Source: Apiospora phragmitis (lineage: Eukaryota; Ascomycota; Sordariomycetes; Amphisphaeriales; Apiosporaceae). Taken from it: a stretch of 64,000 nucleotides of DNA. The notes below the pieces were generated by a model that ran no database searches, was not told where the DNA came from, and was given only the letters and a program-made list of their open reading frames with translations. Where the stretch lies: positions 4,382,501-4,446,500 of the forward strand of contig JAQQWL010000006.1 in the NCBI GenBank assembly GCA_038363925.1. The letters are read 5' to 3'. Of this stretch, positions 36,023 to 45,688 are shown piece by piece. The position numbers and the translations under genes are program-made. Every line of letters begins with the position of its first letter. Within the stretch, counting starts at the first letter, position 1.

Positions 36023-37325
36023 TTACTCTGCCTTTGTACACCGGCGCTTCCAGGACCGTGTATTACTTGCCGATGAACCCCTTGCCTTTGCCTCAATCGA
36101 GTTCTCCTTCCGATTCTGTTTACTGATGGCATCAAGCGCCCGCTGAATCTCTTGTAAACGTGTCCCCGTGCCCCAATCGAGAATGTTTTGAACATAACGA
36201 CATAATTTCAGGCAATGGCCTTCAGAGTGCAGGTCAAGAAGCGATATCTCTTTCATGTAGTAGTTCTTGCCGTCCGCCATCCATGAAACGTACAATCGGG
36301 CGACATCTTGGTTAATGACATTACTGAAGGCTGTATTACGAACCTTCTGGGTCTTAGAGCCCTTCTTTGATAGATCATTTAACCTATTAATCATCGCAAC
36401 ACAAGTAGCAGAAGCGCCCAGGCATTGGTTCTCCCCACCTTCAGACTGCTGCCTGAAGTCTTTTCCACTTTGAACTCGATAGTCAAAAAGGGAAAAGCCA
36501 TTTTGCGACCGTTCACCCTGCCCATGTTTGGATCCATTGCTTTGCCAGCGATCAGATGAAACTATGTAAAGAGTACATCGCCCTCGTCGAGCGTGTAGCC
36601 GTAGATACTGTCTGGTCTCCGTATGGAAACCAGTTTCGGTGCGGAATCCGGTTTGAGGGCCATGCCTCCCGGAACACAGGCGCGCATGAAATCAATTTGG
36701 TCCCGCCGTTTCAGTCCAGTTTGCATGACGGTGTCGTTCGCCGGAAACACATATTGCAGGAACCAGGGTGAGACTTCGGGTTCCGTCACCAGCATTTCTT
36801 TCTGCAACGCCATTACGGATTTCCACGCCCGTATAGGCAAAGTTTTCCTGGGGCCTTGGAGTTTCAGAATCTTGCGAGCTGCATCTGCCCACTTTGGGGG
36901 AGCGGGCTCGCATTCTCTCGGGTGAAGGAGGTGGATATCATTATCTTTCAGATTCTCCTCCCTGTATGTATTTTGCTCCACCAGCCGCGGTTTACGGCTG
37001 TAAGCGGTTGCTGTTGCTGACCGGCTTGGAAGTTTGACACTCTCGGGCCCAAGCCGGGAAGAAGGTGGCGGTTTCATGTCTTCTTGATTGAACGGTCCTA
37101 CGTCTAGACCTGCTTGGGTAGGGAATGGGGAGCAGTGCCGGAGACTTCGGTAGAAATCTGCTCTAGCTAGTCCGTTACACGGCTGGAAACGCTCTCGGGG
37201 CAGAAGCATCGCTTGGCTGGTGGTGTATAATCTTGGGTATTCCGGATTGAGTCGTTGTGAAGTCGTTTGTGTGTCTTCGAATCTCCTTGCCGCCTCTCCC
37301 GGTCTCCGTCGGTCTCCCGCTCCAT
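36023..37325 (-). pseudogene. DUF7924-like paralogue C, multiply disrupted
   Basis: Homologous text starts near ATG 37325 (KTHKRLHNDSIRNTQDYTPPAK, compare paralogue B), reaches a TAG at 37167-37169 where the paralogues have Trp (DWL), changes frame after about 37,100, and runs through RACVPGGMALKP and RPDSIYGYTLDEGD to a second TAG at 36562-36564. It continues as AFPFLTIEFKVEK and shifts frame once more near 36,465 before ENQCLGASATCVAMINRLN and ILDWGTGTRLQEI, ending at 36023. Two nonsense codons and at least two frameshifts make it a pseudogene. It alone keeps both PD and E-F-K, the expected nuclease-like residues, so the copy with the best-preserved motif is the most damaged. It lies 340 bp from the disrupted membrane-protein gene. 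Confidence 0.7.
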
Positions 37326-37666
37326 TATGTAGTACGAAGCAGAAACAATCCTCTTGTGCTCTCTATTCTGATGGGTCTTTGTCGTCGAACACCTCGGCTT
37401 TGCGTCTTTGTCGTCGTGCGATACTTGGAGCAAGTCAGCCCGGCGACAACAGAATGACTGATGACTCTTTGAACCGAATATTAAGAGGTTGAGATTGTCA
37501 GAGAGTATACAGGCCCGCGTCTAGATGAGTTTCTCAGTCCATTTCTTTACGTGTGTTGTCGACCCATGTTTCTTTGTTCGAAAATAGAATCATCACAAAG
37601 AAATCCGGTTTCGGTTTAGGTCCTTTAGGGTCGGAACCAGATCTATGTGGGGCAGTGTTCAAGCGT

Positions 37667-37780
37667 TTAGTAATCTTTGCGCCGGTATTGCAGATGTGGA
37701 AGCATCTCAACCCAGTCCGGTGTCCAGTATACCCCTATTGGCACTGAATAAAGGCTGATACACGATTCTGCCACGATATA
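37667..37780 (-). pseudogene. 3' fragment of a membrane-protein gene split by a transposon
   Basis: Minus-strand reading directly abutting the transposon gives YIVAESCISLYSVPIGVYW and WVEMLPHL, ending TAA at 37667. This matches the conserved C-terminus of uncharacterised fungal polytopic membrane proteins (VPIGVYWTP... pattern). It is the in-frame continuation of the segment at 39683-40119 once the transposon and one TA are removed. Confidence 0.75.
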
Positions 37781-37823
37781 AGCCAGCTGACGGTGCTACG
37801 GTCACCCTATGGAACGGCGACCC
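37781..37823 (+). repeat. Left terminal inverted repeat of the Fot1-like element
   Basis: About 43 bp, starting AGCCAGCTGACGG, matching the reverse complement of 39640-39682 with three mismatches. It keeps a high GC content although the rest of the element is AT-rich. Confidence 0.9.
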
Positions 37824-39639
37824 TAAAAACTAATAATAATACGAATAATTTAATTAAAAATTAATATAAAATCTTAAAAACATCTTTTTAGTCTTAAAAC
37901 GCTTTTATAACACTTTTAATTTTAAATTTAAAGTTAGATTTAATTATAACGGCTTCCGGCGCCGACGATAAAAGAGTAATAGTTTAAGGCTCTAGTGTAA
38001 CGCTATTTATTTCCTTTTTAATTGCTATAATATCTTGTATACGTATAAATTTTTAGTTGGGGTTAGGTATTATTCTTTTCTTTTTTTTATCTCTTTTTCT
38101 TAAATTACTTTTTAGAACTAATTTCTTATATTTTAGTTAGCCGATTTAGCCGTTTAAAGTATTTAAACTTTTTTAAAGTTTTCGGAATAAAACCCAGCGC
38201 GTTATATTATTAAAAATAGCATTATTATTATTAAGCGTATCCGCTAACTCTTTAATCTAGCGGCTGGTTGTAAATATTAGTAACGTTATAAAGGAGAATT
38301 ATTTATTAAAAACGTTAGGGGGAGGCTTAAATAGTTTTGCTTTTATTTAGTTTTTTATTTTCCGGTTCCGGCTATTAAGGGGCTTATTAATATTACGAGG
38401 GAATATATTAATTACGGCTTAGCCGCTAGTTATTATATATGGCCGAAAAGTAAACTTTTTAACTAGCTCGTAATATTAGAAGAAGTTTTTTATATTTATA
38501 TTTATATTATTAAGCCCTATATAATATAAAGTTATTTTTTAATAATAAGTATTTTTTAGTATATTAAAAGGATTAAGATCTAGGGGTTATAATAAGTGCG
38601 ACGAGTGTGCCGGAAAGAAAAGAAGTTATATTTTATATTTTAAGTACGTTATAATAAAGTTCTCATTTATGTGGTTAGCGTAGTTATTTAAGATAATGAG
38701 CCGTTATTAGTTCTCGTTTCTAAGCTTTATATAAGAGATGAAGACCTTATTTAGTTATATTAGGGCTAGTTCCTTATTAATTTAGCTTTTAAGGGATGCT
38801 ATAAAGACTTAATTCTTTATAATATCTATTAGCGAGTCCTCTTTTTCCGAAAACTATTACTATTAAACCTATTAACTTTTAAATATAATAAGAGGAGGTA
38901 AGGCTTAGCTTAAAGCGTTGTTATATTTAACCGTAGAAGCTTATTTTTAATTAAAAGAGTTTATAATTAGTATTTTTTTTATTTTAATAAGTTTAATAAT
39001 TATTATATTTGTTTTATAGCCGAGCTGGTTACCGATCTTGTCGATATTAAACCGAAACTCCGAAGGGATCGATTTTAGAATAGGATTATTAAGCCGCTCG
39101 AAAAACTCGATAATTTTTTTTATAAAAGTTACGTTAAGCTTTAAGAAATCTATCCTTTTAAAAAAAGTAGTATCGATAAATAGATAGCTAGTAATAAATC
39201 TTTTAACTTAATATTTACCGAGTATTATATTAATATCGTTAGTTTAAAAGATTTAACAAGCAAATATCTAGAAAATAACGTACGCCGGTGAATAGCCTAA
39301 ATTATATTATATAAGGTATTAAATTACGATCTAAAACTCTTCCGCTATTATTAAAGCTTTAAAGGATTTATTCCGTTGTTTTATAATCTTGCGGCCGTAA
39401 ATCCGAGCCTTTAAAATTATTCTAGGGATATTATGCTTCTCGGCGGCTTATTTTATTAACGAGCTATTTATAATATTTTAAATCGCGCGTTATAGTGCTA
39501 ACTCGTTAAGTTTACGGCTTATTGGAAAGAGGAAAAGAAAAAAAAAGAAGATAGTATTATTTAATTAATTATAAATCAAAAGCTGACTGGTTTATATACT
39601 GATTTATATATGGTGCTGTTAGGGGCTATCTAAATTTAG

Positions 39640-39682
39640 GGGTCGCCGTTGTATGGGGTGACCGTAGCACCGTCAGCTGGCT
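39640..39682 (-). repeat. Right terminal inverted repeat of the Fot1-like element
   Basis: Inverted copy of 37781-37823, ending CCGTCAGCTGGCT and followed by the TA duplication at 39683-39684. Confidence 0.9.
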
Positions 39683-40119
39683 TAGACTCTCGCGGCAACG
39701 TAAGCCAAAATCAGGCACCACATACAAAAGACCAGAACTGCCGTGTCCAAGTAATCGTCGCGTTTACGGACCTGTATCAGCTTACCCAGTCCGAACGCCA
39801 GGACGCAAAACAACGTATAGCCCGTCATGATCACGATGGCCGAGCAGCGCCACATGACCGTCTCCGCATCCGTGCCGAACATGGAGTTCTAGGCGCTGAG
39901 GTGGATGCCGCCGTACAGAGCGGGTAGGAAGAGCAGGAGTATTACGGATAGCCGCTGGCCAAAGTGCAGCTGCATGTAGTCGCTCGACTGCGTCCCAAAG
40001 TGGGGAGTCCGCTTGGAAGGGGGACGCAAACTGAAGTGTCTCAGGTCCACCCAGCAGCCGCCGGTGCCAGCTTGTCGTTTTGTCATTATTGTTGCCGTTG
40101 CCGCAGCCGCTATCACCAT
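39683..40119 (-). pseudogene. 5' fragment of the transposon-interrupted membrane-protein gene
   Basis: Minus-strand frame with YGGIHLSA, then a TAG at 39889-39891 at a position where Trp (SAWN) is expected, then MWRCSAIVIMTGYTLFCVLAF and FCMWCLILAYVAARV up to the transposon edge. Three hydrophobic segments suggest a polytopic membrane protein. The family is an uncharacterised fungal membrane protein, recognised only by its C-terminal pattern in the 37.7-kb fragment. The true N-terminus is not clear: the ATG at 40119 precedes a low-complexity Ala/Thr stretch and more exons may lie upstream. The Trp-to-TAG change (CCA to CTA on the plus strand) is of the RIP type. Confidence 0.7.
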
Positions 40120-40120
40120 T

Positions 40121-40722
40121 AAGACTTAAAATGTGTCGCTGTAAGATCCTGGGTACGTCGGTAGCAGCGCCTCCGTCCAGCCTTCACGCCGCAGCTACTA
40201 CTTGCTCGAATATGGCTCAGCCCTGGGCAGACAGGAGGACAGCCGGAGCAGTGTTTCCTTCACGATTCAGGAAGCGGAATCCGCAAGGAAGAGTCTCTCC
40301 TGGTTCGAGGAAGAACTTGCCTTCTCCCTGAAGCCTCTCTGCGTGGTCCACAGTTCGACGATGCATCGGACTTCCGTGTTCATTTCGCTTCAAGCGGATG
40401 CTTCCATCATCATTTACCGAATCCGCAACGGAGTGTACCCTGAGTCTACATGACTTACTACGGTAACAAACTGACTGTTCTGGGCCAGAAACTCGTACAG
40501 CACGAGAGCATGAAGGTCTCTTGTACGTTGCAGGTCCAGGGGTCCCGGGGTGCTAAAATCGAGTGGTTTCTGTAATTATTGGCTTGATTTAATAGCAATT
40601 CGCACGAGCGATTTCTCGGGATGTAGATAAACTCATCCAGCTTCGCCAGGCGGGGACACCTGAGGACGATAAGCTCTTGGTGGGCTTTCCATGGTTGAAC
40701 GCCGAGTATGGGTAGGGCCTGC
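40121..40722. other. Ambiguous 0.6-kb region, possibly decayed coding sequence
   Basis: Both strands show short protein-like open frames (plus: VSFTIQEAESARKSLSWFEE; minus: LHALVLYEFLAQNSQF), none joining into a gene. It may hold the missing 5' exons of the membrane-protein pseudogene or the 3' end of the gene at 40.7-41.2 kb. Confidence 0.3.
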
Positions 40723-41200
40723 ATTACACTCGTTTTCCCGGACTTCTTCCCATTGCTTCACGTCTTCTGCCATCTGCTCATACCCGAAATTAGAGCGCCT
40801 TCATGGCAGGCTGGACATCTGCAGCTGCTCCCAGGGAGAGCCCATGAACAATCCCCAAGGCCATGGCGATATTAGCATAAGAGATCTGCCAACCGCCCAT
40901 GACGAAGTGGGTATATCGCATATCGAACACAAATTAAAGATTCTGGTCAGCGACGGAGAATTTGTAGATATTACACCGGTGGTTACTTACATCCTTCTGT
41001 GTGGCTCTGATTTGGACCTGGAGCTCCCGCAACTCCTTCATGAGCCAGCTTGCCTCTAGATACTGGGAACAGGCGAGATATAGTGCGAACTCCGGGGCGC
41101 CAGCGCTATTATCGCCCACTTGAAGAAAGAAGACGTTGCGACTTTTGGTGAACAGATCAAGTTGACCACGGACCACTTCAGCTAAGTCGGTGCCGGCCAT
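40723..41200 (-). pseudogene. Unrecognised protein gene, two exons then frameshift
   Basis: Exon 1 (40991-41200, 70 residues from ATG 41200) reads LDLFTKSRNVFFLQVGDN and SAGAPEFALYLACSQYLEAS. A GTAAGT...GCAG intron (40886-40990) leads in phase to exon 2, ISYANIAMALGIVHGLSLG and AAADVQPAMKAL, where a TAA at 40790-40792 stops the frame. A neighbouring frame continues with GYEQMAEDVKQWEEVREN, so the coding sense is lost by a small indel near 40,790. It resembles a widespread short fungal hypothetical family seen next to F-box and HET-like genes, but I cannot name it. Decay or sequence error are both possible. Confidence 0.5.
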
Positions 41201-41260
41201 GTTTGCTGTATTGAAACTCTAACGACAGTTTTATTACGCGGGATGTGGCAGATGGAACCA

Positions 41261-41293
<33 letters not shown>

Positions 41294-41300
41294 GTGGTGG
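41261..41300 (+). repeat. CTG/ATG/GTG trinucleotide run
   Basis: CTG x about 7, then ATG/GAT x 3-4, then GTG x 3, just downstream of the stop codon (41303) of the minus-strand gene that follows. Confidence 0.85.
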
Positions 41301-41302
41301 TT

Positions 41303-41656
41303 CTAATTAGGGTGGAAATCCGACCCGTGTTCTTCGCTCGGTGGCAACAGCCCAGAAGAACCAGCACTTTCAGCCTCGGAGCCGTTCTGCAAGTCAGATG
41401 GCACTACATGATCGAGCTTACGGCCCCGCGTGCGAGGCCGGCCAGATCGAGGCTTGTCAGCAAGCCATTCGTTGCGTATGACAAAGGGCCTCGCGTTGGG
41501 GTCGAATCTAGCCTTGATTGCGCGTGCGTAGATGGTCTTAATCGTACATTTCTTGACTCCAGTGGCAGCCTCGATTTCACCATTGGTTTTGCCGCAGAGA
41601 GGGGACTTTAAAGTAATAACAAGAGCGCGCGTTGCTATATCAGTATGACACGGCAT
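41303..41656 (-). CDS. Tc1/mariner-type helix-turn-helix protein (lone DNA-binding domain)
   Basis: Starts ATG at 41656 and gives 117 residues. The frame is open further upstream, but that part spans a G16 tract and is unlikely coding. Seen: MPCHTDIATRALVITLKSPL, GKTNGEIEAATGVKKCTIK and TIYARAIKARFDPNARP, then a basic/Pro/Gly segment (DKPRSGRPRTRGRK). This is the N-terminal HTH layout of Tc1-like transposases, including the GRP-(R/K) AT-hook-like linker. No DDE catalytic domain follows in any frame, and no terminal repeats are seen. It may be a truncated transposase or a domesticated DNA-binding protein; similar stand-alone proteins occur in many fungi. The poly-G tract upstream and trinucleotide run downstream are unusual flanks. 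Confidence 0.65.
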   Translation of the reverse strand: MPCHTDIATRALVITLKSPLCGKTNGEIEAATGVKKCTIKTIYARAIKARFDPNARPFVIRNEWLADKPRSGRPRTRGRKLDHVVPSDLQNGSEAESAGSSGLLPPSEEHGSDFHPN

Positions 41657-41744
41657 CGTTGCGGTGTTGGATGATTGATTAACAGTATGATTTGAAGTAA
41701 CAGAGAGAATGAAGGGGAAAGGCAAGATAAACAAACCCCTTTTT

Positions 41745-41760
41745 GGGGGGGGGGGGGGGG
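41745..41760 (+). repeat. Homopolymer G16
   Basis: A perfect run of 16 G preceded by CCCCTTTTT. The exact length is unreliable in any sequencing technology. Confidence 0.9.
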
Positions 41761-41896
41761 CCAAAGACTTTTGACGGCGACCTCCGTACAGTTGCCTTAG
41801 CCACGGTGGCTGAGCCACCAGCCACGATAATACGGAGATTATCTACATAGGTACATGTAGTAATAATTGGTATCAATTGGATAAGGCTGGTAGACT

Positions 41897-43160
41897 TTAT
41901 TCATAAAGGTTTGCCAGCCAGCCGGTGCTTGTAGTCACGTGGTCGAGCAGACCTCTATTTAATATCTTGACACGGCTCCTATCCCAAAACACAAAACCAG
42001 CCCATCTCCACCTGTCGAAATCCTCTCTCTTCAGAGAATTGAGTATCCACGCGTGTCGGTTGGCGAATAGGGGTAGCTTAACGTACAGCTCGTCGCCCCA
42101 TCGATTTCCGGTGTGACCGACCGCGTCCAACCAACCCCATGGGGGCTCAACTGGTGATTGCGAGGTCAGGTTGCATGGGACTGGGGGCCCCGAAGGAGGA
42201 AGAGGCGACGTGCTCGGATTCGGCTGCCAGTGGCTGTCGCGCAGGAACTTCCAGGCGGTTTTTCCGACCCACGTCATGGAGTCGCTGCCGCGAAAGGGTC
42301 TCGACGCAAGGATCCGGTTCATGAGCTCCGCATCCGCGGCAGCCGCTTGCGTCATCTTGCGCCGTAGAGCCGGAAGCTGCGGGTAGTATTCCTGCAAAAA
42401 TGGTCCCTCGAGGGAGATATAAAAGGGGCTCAAATACACCGTACTGCCGTTGCCAAATCTGCATCCGCGGCACCCCTTCTTCGTATGTCTTCTCGCAGGC
42501 CTGGAGGGCGATACACAGATCATACACGAAGCTATCGACTTGCGCAATCTGCTCCTTCTCCCAGGGCTCAAAGAGGGCCAGAATGTGGTCAATGACAGCG
42601 AGTTCGCTTCCGGCCTGAGCTGGGCGCGTGTCTAGGGAGAGGCGGTACATATTAACGATGGCTTGACGGCGGACGAAGGCCTGCGACAGGTTCTCGCGCT
42701 CCGTCGCGCTCAGAGTGCCGGTGCAGGCATCTTTTGGCTGTCCTCCAAGCCGCTTCTCAAAGCGGGTGAACCGACTACGCGTGTAGAAGTCGACGAAGTA
42801 CTGGACGGTCCTGTTGATCGTGACGACTATTCCGGTCAATGCTTCATCGGTTGAGACACCTTTCAGCCACCTGTCTTTCCTCGATAGAAGACGGTCTTTC
42901 CACGCAGCCACGGCTTCGTCCTCTCGAGCATAACCGACCGACGCCAAGATAATTGCATCTCGAATGGCCGGACCAAGATCATTGGCGCAGACCTTCAGAA
43001 TAATAGACGCTTTGGTCTGGCAAAAGACTCGGTATAAGGTAGGTGAGGCGCGAATAAACGCATGGAGATCATCCAAACCGGTTGCTGCCAAGATGATTTC
43101 GAGTAGTTCGGGAAGCAATAGTTCAAGCATGCTGAGGGATGGACCAGATTGATTAGCCAT
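41897..43160 (-). CDS. F-box-like domain protein (one frameshift)
   Basis: From ATG 43160, LPELLEIILAATGLDDLHAF and IRASPTLYRVFCQ at residues about 15-45 resemble a degenerate F-box as found in many Sordariomycete orphan proteins. F-box proteins recruit targets to SCF ubiquitin ligases, though most such expanded fungal proteins are uncharacterised. The frame holds to about residue 254 (PRGTI). The conserved continuation EYYPQLPALRRKMTQAAAA is one frame over and runs to TAA at 41897. Dropping one T from the T5 run (A5 at 42396-42400 on the plus strand) joins them into about 420 residues with ...WGDELYVKLPLF and RWRWAGFVFWDRSR near the end. The shift may be a base error or a real lesion. Confidence 0.65.
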
Positions 43161-43851
43161 TTTCGTCTTCTAGATTTGATCGCTTTCAGCCAAGCCGTTT
43201 TCAGCAAGTGATGCTATCACTTTTAATAATTTTTCACCTATTATGGATACTATATAGGAAAGCAACCTTTCTTTATTGGCAGAGTTGAGTTAAATGGAGA
43301 AAGGCCAGCGAAATGTTTTCCATTGTTTTAACTTCTGAACCACCTTGGATACGGATAGTAGCAAACTTGCACAGTTCCAACAGTAACCAAAGCCTTAATT
43401 ACAATCACTTCGGTCGAGGTGCCAATGTTGCACCCACCACACCGCTGCCGCCACCCCCATGTAACACCGAAGCTCGTATCAAGGTATGCGTCACCATAAG
43501 CGTATCGTTGGTGGTGGCAGTGTTAAAACGTCATTGGTAACCCTGTGCGGTACGACCCCTCTTTATGTACAGTCCAAGCCTTCTTAGTACATATAATATA
43601 TAAACATATAATTAGTGGCGTCAGTGGCATTGGTATATAAGTCCTAAACATGTGTTGCAGGAAATACAGGAGTAGAAGTACCCTAGCAGGGGTCACGCGC
43701 TGACTCACCCATTTCTTTTGTCTATATATAACAGGAGACGGCTCTCTCATTTGTACGTATTCTTACCTTCTTTTAGCTAGCACTTTATGTATCATCTGTT
43801 GATCTTGATCGTGCAATAACATGAAAAGGTGTTTGGCAGTTATTTAAAAAT
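43161..43851. other. 0.7-kb intergenic region
   Basis: Upstream of the F-box-like gene. Short TATA-like repeats at about 43,586-43,602 and 43,724-43,731; no supported gene. Confidence 0.45.
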
Positions 43852-44905
43852 TTGGACCGCGCATCATGGGTGTGGTCTTTCTCTTTATTAAACCCCCAAG
43901 CGGTGAAGTTCCATACCTACCCAAGATCCAGATTGAGACCCGAACCTGGACATGGCCGCCACGCGTACTATCCTCGGGCCTCTAACTACTATCTTTACCC
44001 CGATCCCACATGCGTGACGCCCATAGCCGGTGGCTGCGACAGTACATCAGCCTGCGTCGCCTGGGCGGGCCAAACATGCCAACTCTCGTCAAATACCTAC
44101 AAGGTGTGGGACCAAGCCTCCTGCTGGCCTCCGCCAATAAAAGGAGCCCGGACCGTTAACATACCAAAGGCCGGGGATCTGCGCGGCTGGGGCCTGTACT
44201 CACCCGGTCTATCGTGCCCGGTCGACCATTCACGCGCCTGCACCAAGACGGCCAGTGACGTGGACGGCGAGGGCTTCGCGTTCCAGTTCCCTCCCACGGT
44301 TGGCGTAACGGCCGTTGGTTGCTGTCCCTCCAAGTACATTTGCACCAAGCACACTACCTTGAAGTCAGTACAGACGTGCATGCGCATCGTAACAAAGGAG
44401 GTGTACACCGTCGTAAATTGCGATGGGGATTTGGCTCCGGGCACTTCAGTCGAGTCCAGAACTGCGTCGGGTTTAGCTTCCTCGTGCTGTGCGCCCCAAT
44501 GATACAGATGAACTGGCAGGCGACCGACCTCCCTGGGGCAGCAACACGGCAATCAACCACGGGATAGCACCGACGAAAGACCCTGCCGAGCCTCCTTCTC
44601 ATTCGGGGTTGGATGCAGGAGCAAAGGCCGGAGTAGGAGTTGGGGCAGCTTTAGTCGGCTTGCTCATTTTTGGGAGCGTTGGTTATCACGTATTGATACA
44701 CCGGAGACGAGGACGAAGACAGAATGAAACGAGAGGGGGGTTAGGAAATCACTCAAAGATGGGAAACGATGGAAGGCAACAACTGGGCAGCAACAACTTG
44801 TACGAAATGGGCGCGTATAACCAAGCGCAGCAGACTCATGAGTTATTTACGCAGAGCCCATTGCGGACGTGCGGTACGCGAGCTGCAAGAAATGAGCTAG
44901 GATAA
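43852..44905 (+). CDS. Cys-rich extracellular-domain protein with one transmembrane helix (two frameshifts, start unclear)
   Basis: The ectodomain reads YYLYPDPTCVTPIAGGCDST, LYSPGLSCPVDHSRACT, FQFPPTVGVTAVGCCPSKY and VQTCMRIVTKEVY, a pattern of YSPG..CP, GCCP and QTC seen in a large family of secreted or membrane-anchored fungal proteins. Two 1-base shifts then follow (near 44,477 and 44,565), each repaired by adding a base to a short T or G run. They lead through APMIQMNWQATDLPG into GLDAGAKAGVGVGAALVGLL (transmembrane helix), a basic RRRGRRQ stop-transfer and a polar tail ending at 44905. No ATG with a signal peptide is visible in frame, so the 5' end is incomplete or mutated. Its role is unknown; the architecture resembles a surface sensor. 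Confidence 0.6.
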
Positions 44906-45688
44906 CATCTAGATATTTGAACTAATTACAGTTTGACGTTCTATTCAGTCATCATATCTTCTAATTCATCATTACCAAGAAAACCTGGGTTGCCTCATGG
45001 GTTTCTTTCTCCCTAGAGTAAACGGATCATCTCCGTAAAGTCGTAAAAATGATGCACGGTCAGCACGTGGTGGTCTACCCGCGGAATACGTACATGGTGG
45101 TTAACGAGGCATCAAACTCCCGTATTACCAGCTATCTGTGTCGGACACTAACAATTGTGCAAATAAGACGACATCTCCAGAATCATTGGGAGGCAAGCTG
45201 TTAAGAAATGAATATCTAGAATAAAACCACAACCGAGGAGTCCGGGAAAATCCAGGTTGGCCATGACGATTCAGACGCCATGGTCGTTGGTAAAGGAAGG
45301 TACGTAGCATTTGCCCAGTCGTACCTTCCCGTCATATCTTCCAGGCAATATTGAATAATCAGTGCCACTTAATGCTTCACCTGGGCCTCACCTAGTGCCC
45401 AGAGATTCTTTTTCCTCTCTTTTTCAAGGCAACCGCCCTTCGAAGTTCCAAAAAATCAAAGGTCTTCTAGATTCCCTTTTCATTGGCCTCACCTCGCCCG
45501 TCTCACCGGCAAGTGTTGCGATATAATTGCCACATTTCTTCAGTGTCATTAAACTGATATTCCCTGAACTGTCTTACCAGGCATCACGCACTATCCAAAA
45601 TGGAGGTTCGCGGGTGGAATTCTTCCCACAATATCATCGCTGGTTCAAGGATGAGACCTATTTCCCTCTACCTGACGATGGAAGAACA

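Larger units (their letters stand above)
37779..39684. mobile_element. Fot1/pogo-like Tc1-mariner DNA transposon, RIP-degraded, with TA duplication
   Basis: The element spans 37781-39682 (1,902 bp) and is flanked by TA at 37779-37780 and 39683-39684. Its ends are inverted repeats: the first 27 bases (AGCCAGCTGACGGTGCTACG, then GTCACCC) are identical and about 40 of 43 match. The interior is extremely AT-rich with no open frame, as expected after RIP. On the minus strand near 39,055-38,870 a degraded transposase can still be read (FNIDKIGNQLG, IIIIK, then YLLLLYLKVNR), resembling the first DDE aspartate and LPP..IFKGK region of Fot1/pogo transposases. Size, terminal repeat length and TA target match Fot1-type elements (about 1.9 kb, 44-bp repeats). 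It interrupts a membrane-protein gene. Confidence 0.9.

Noticed and set aside
37781..39682. Centromeric or isochore AT block
   Set aside because: Sharp boundaries coincide with terminal inverted repeats and a TA duplication, so it is a transposon copy.
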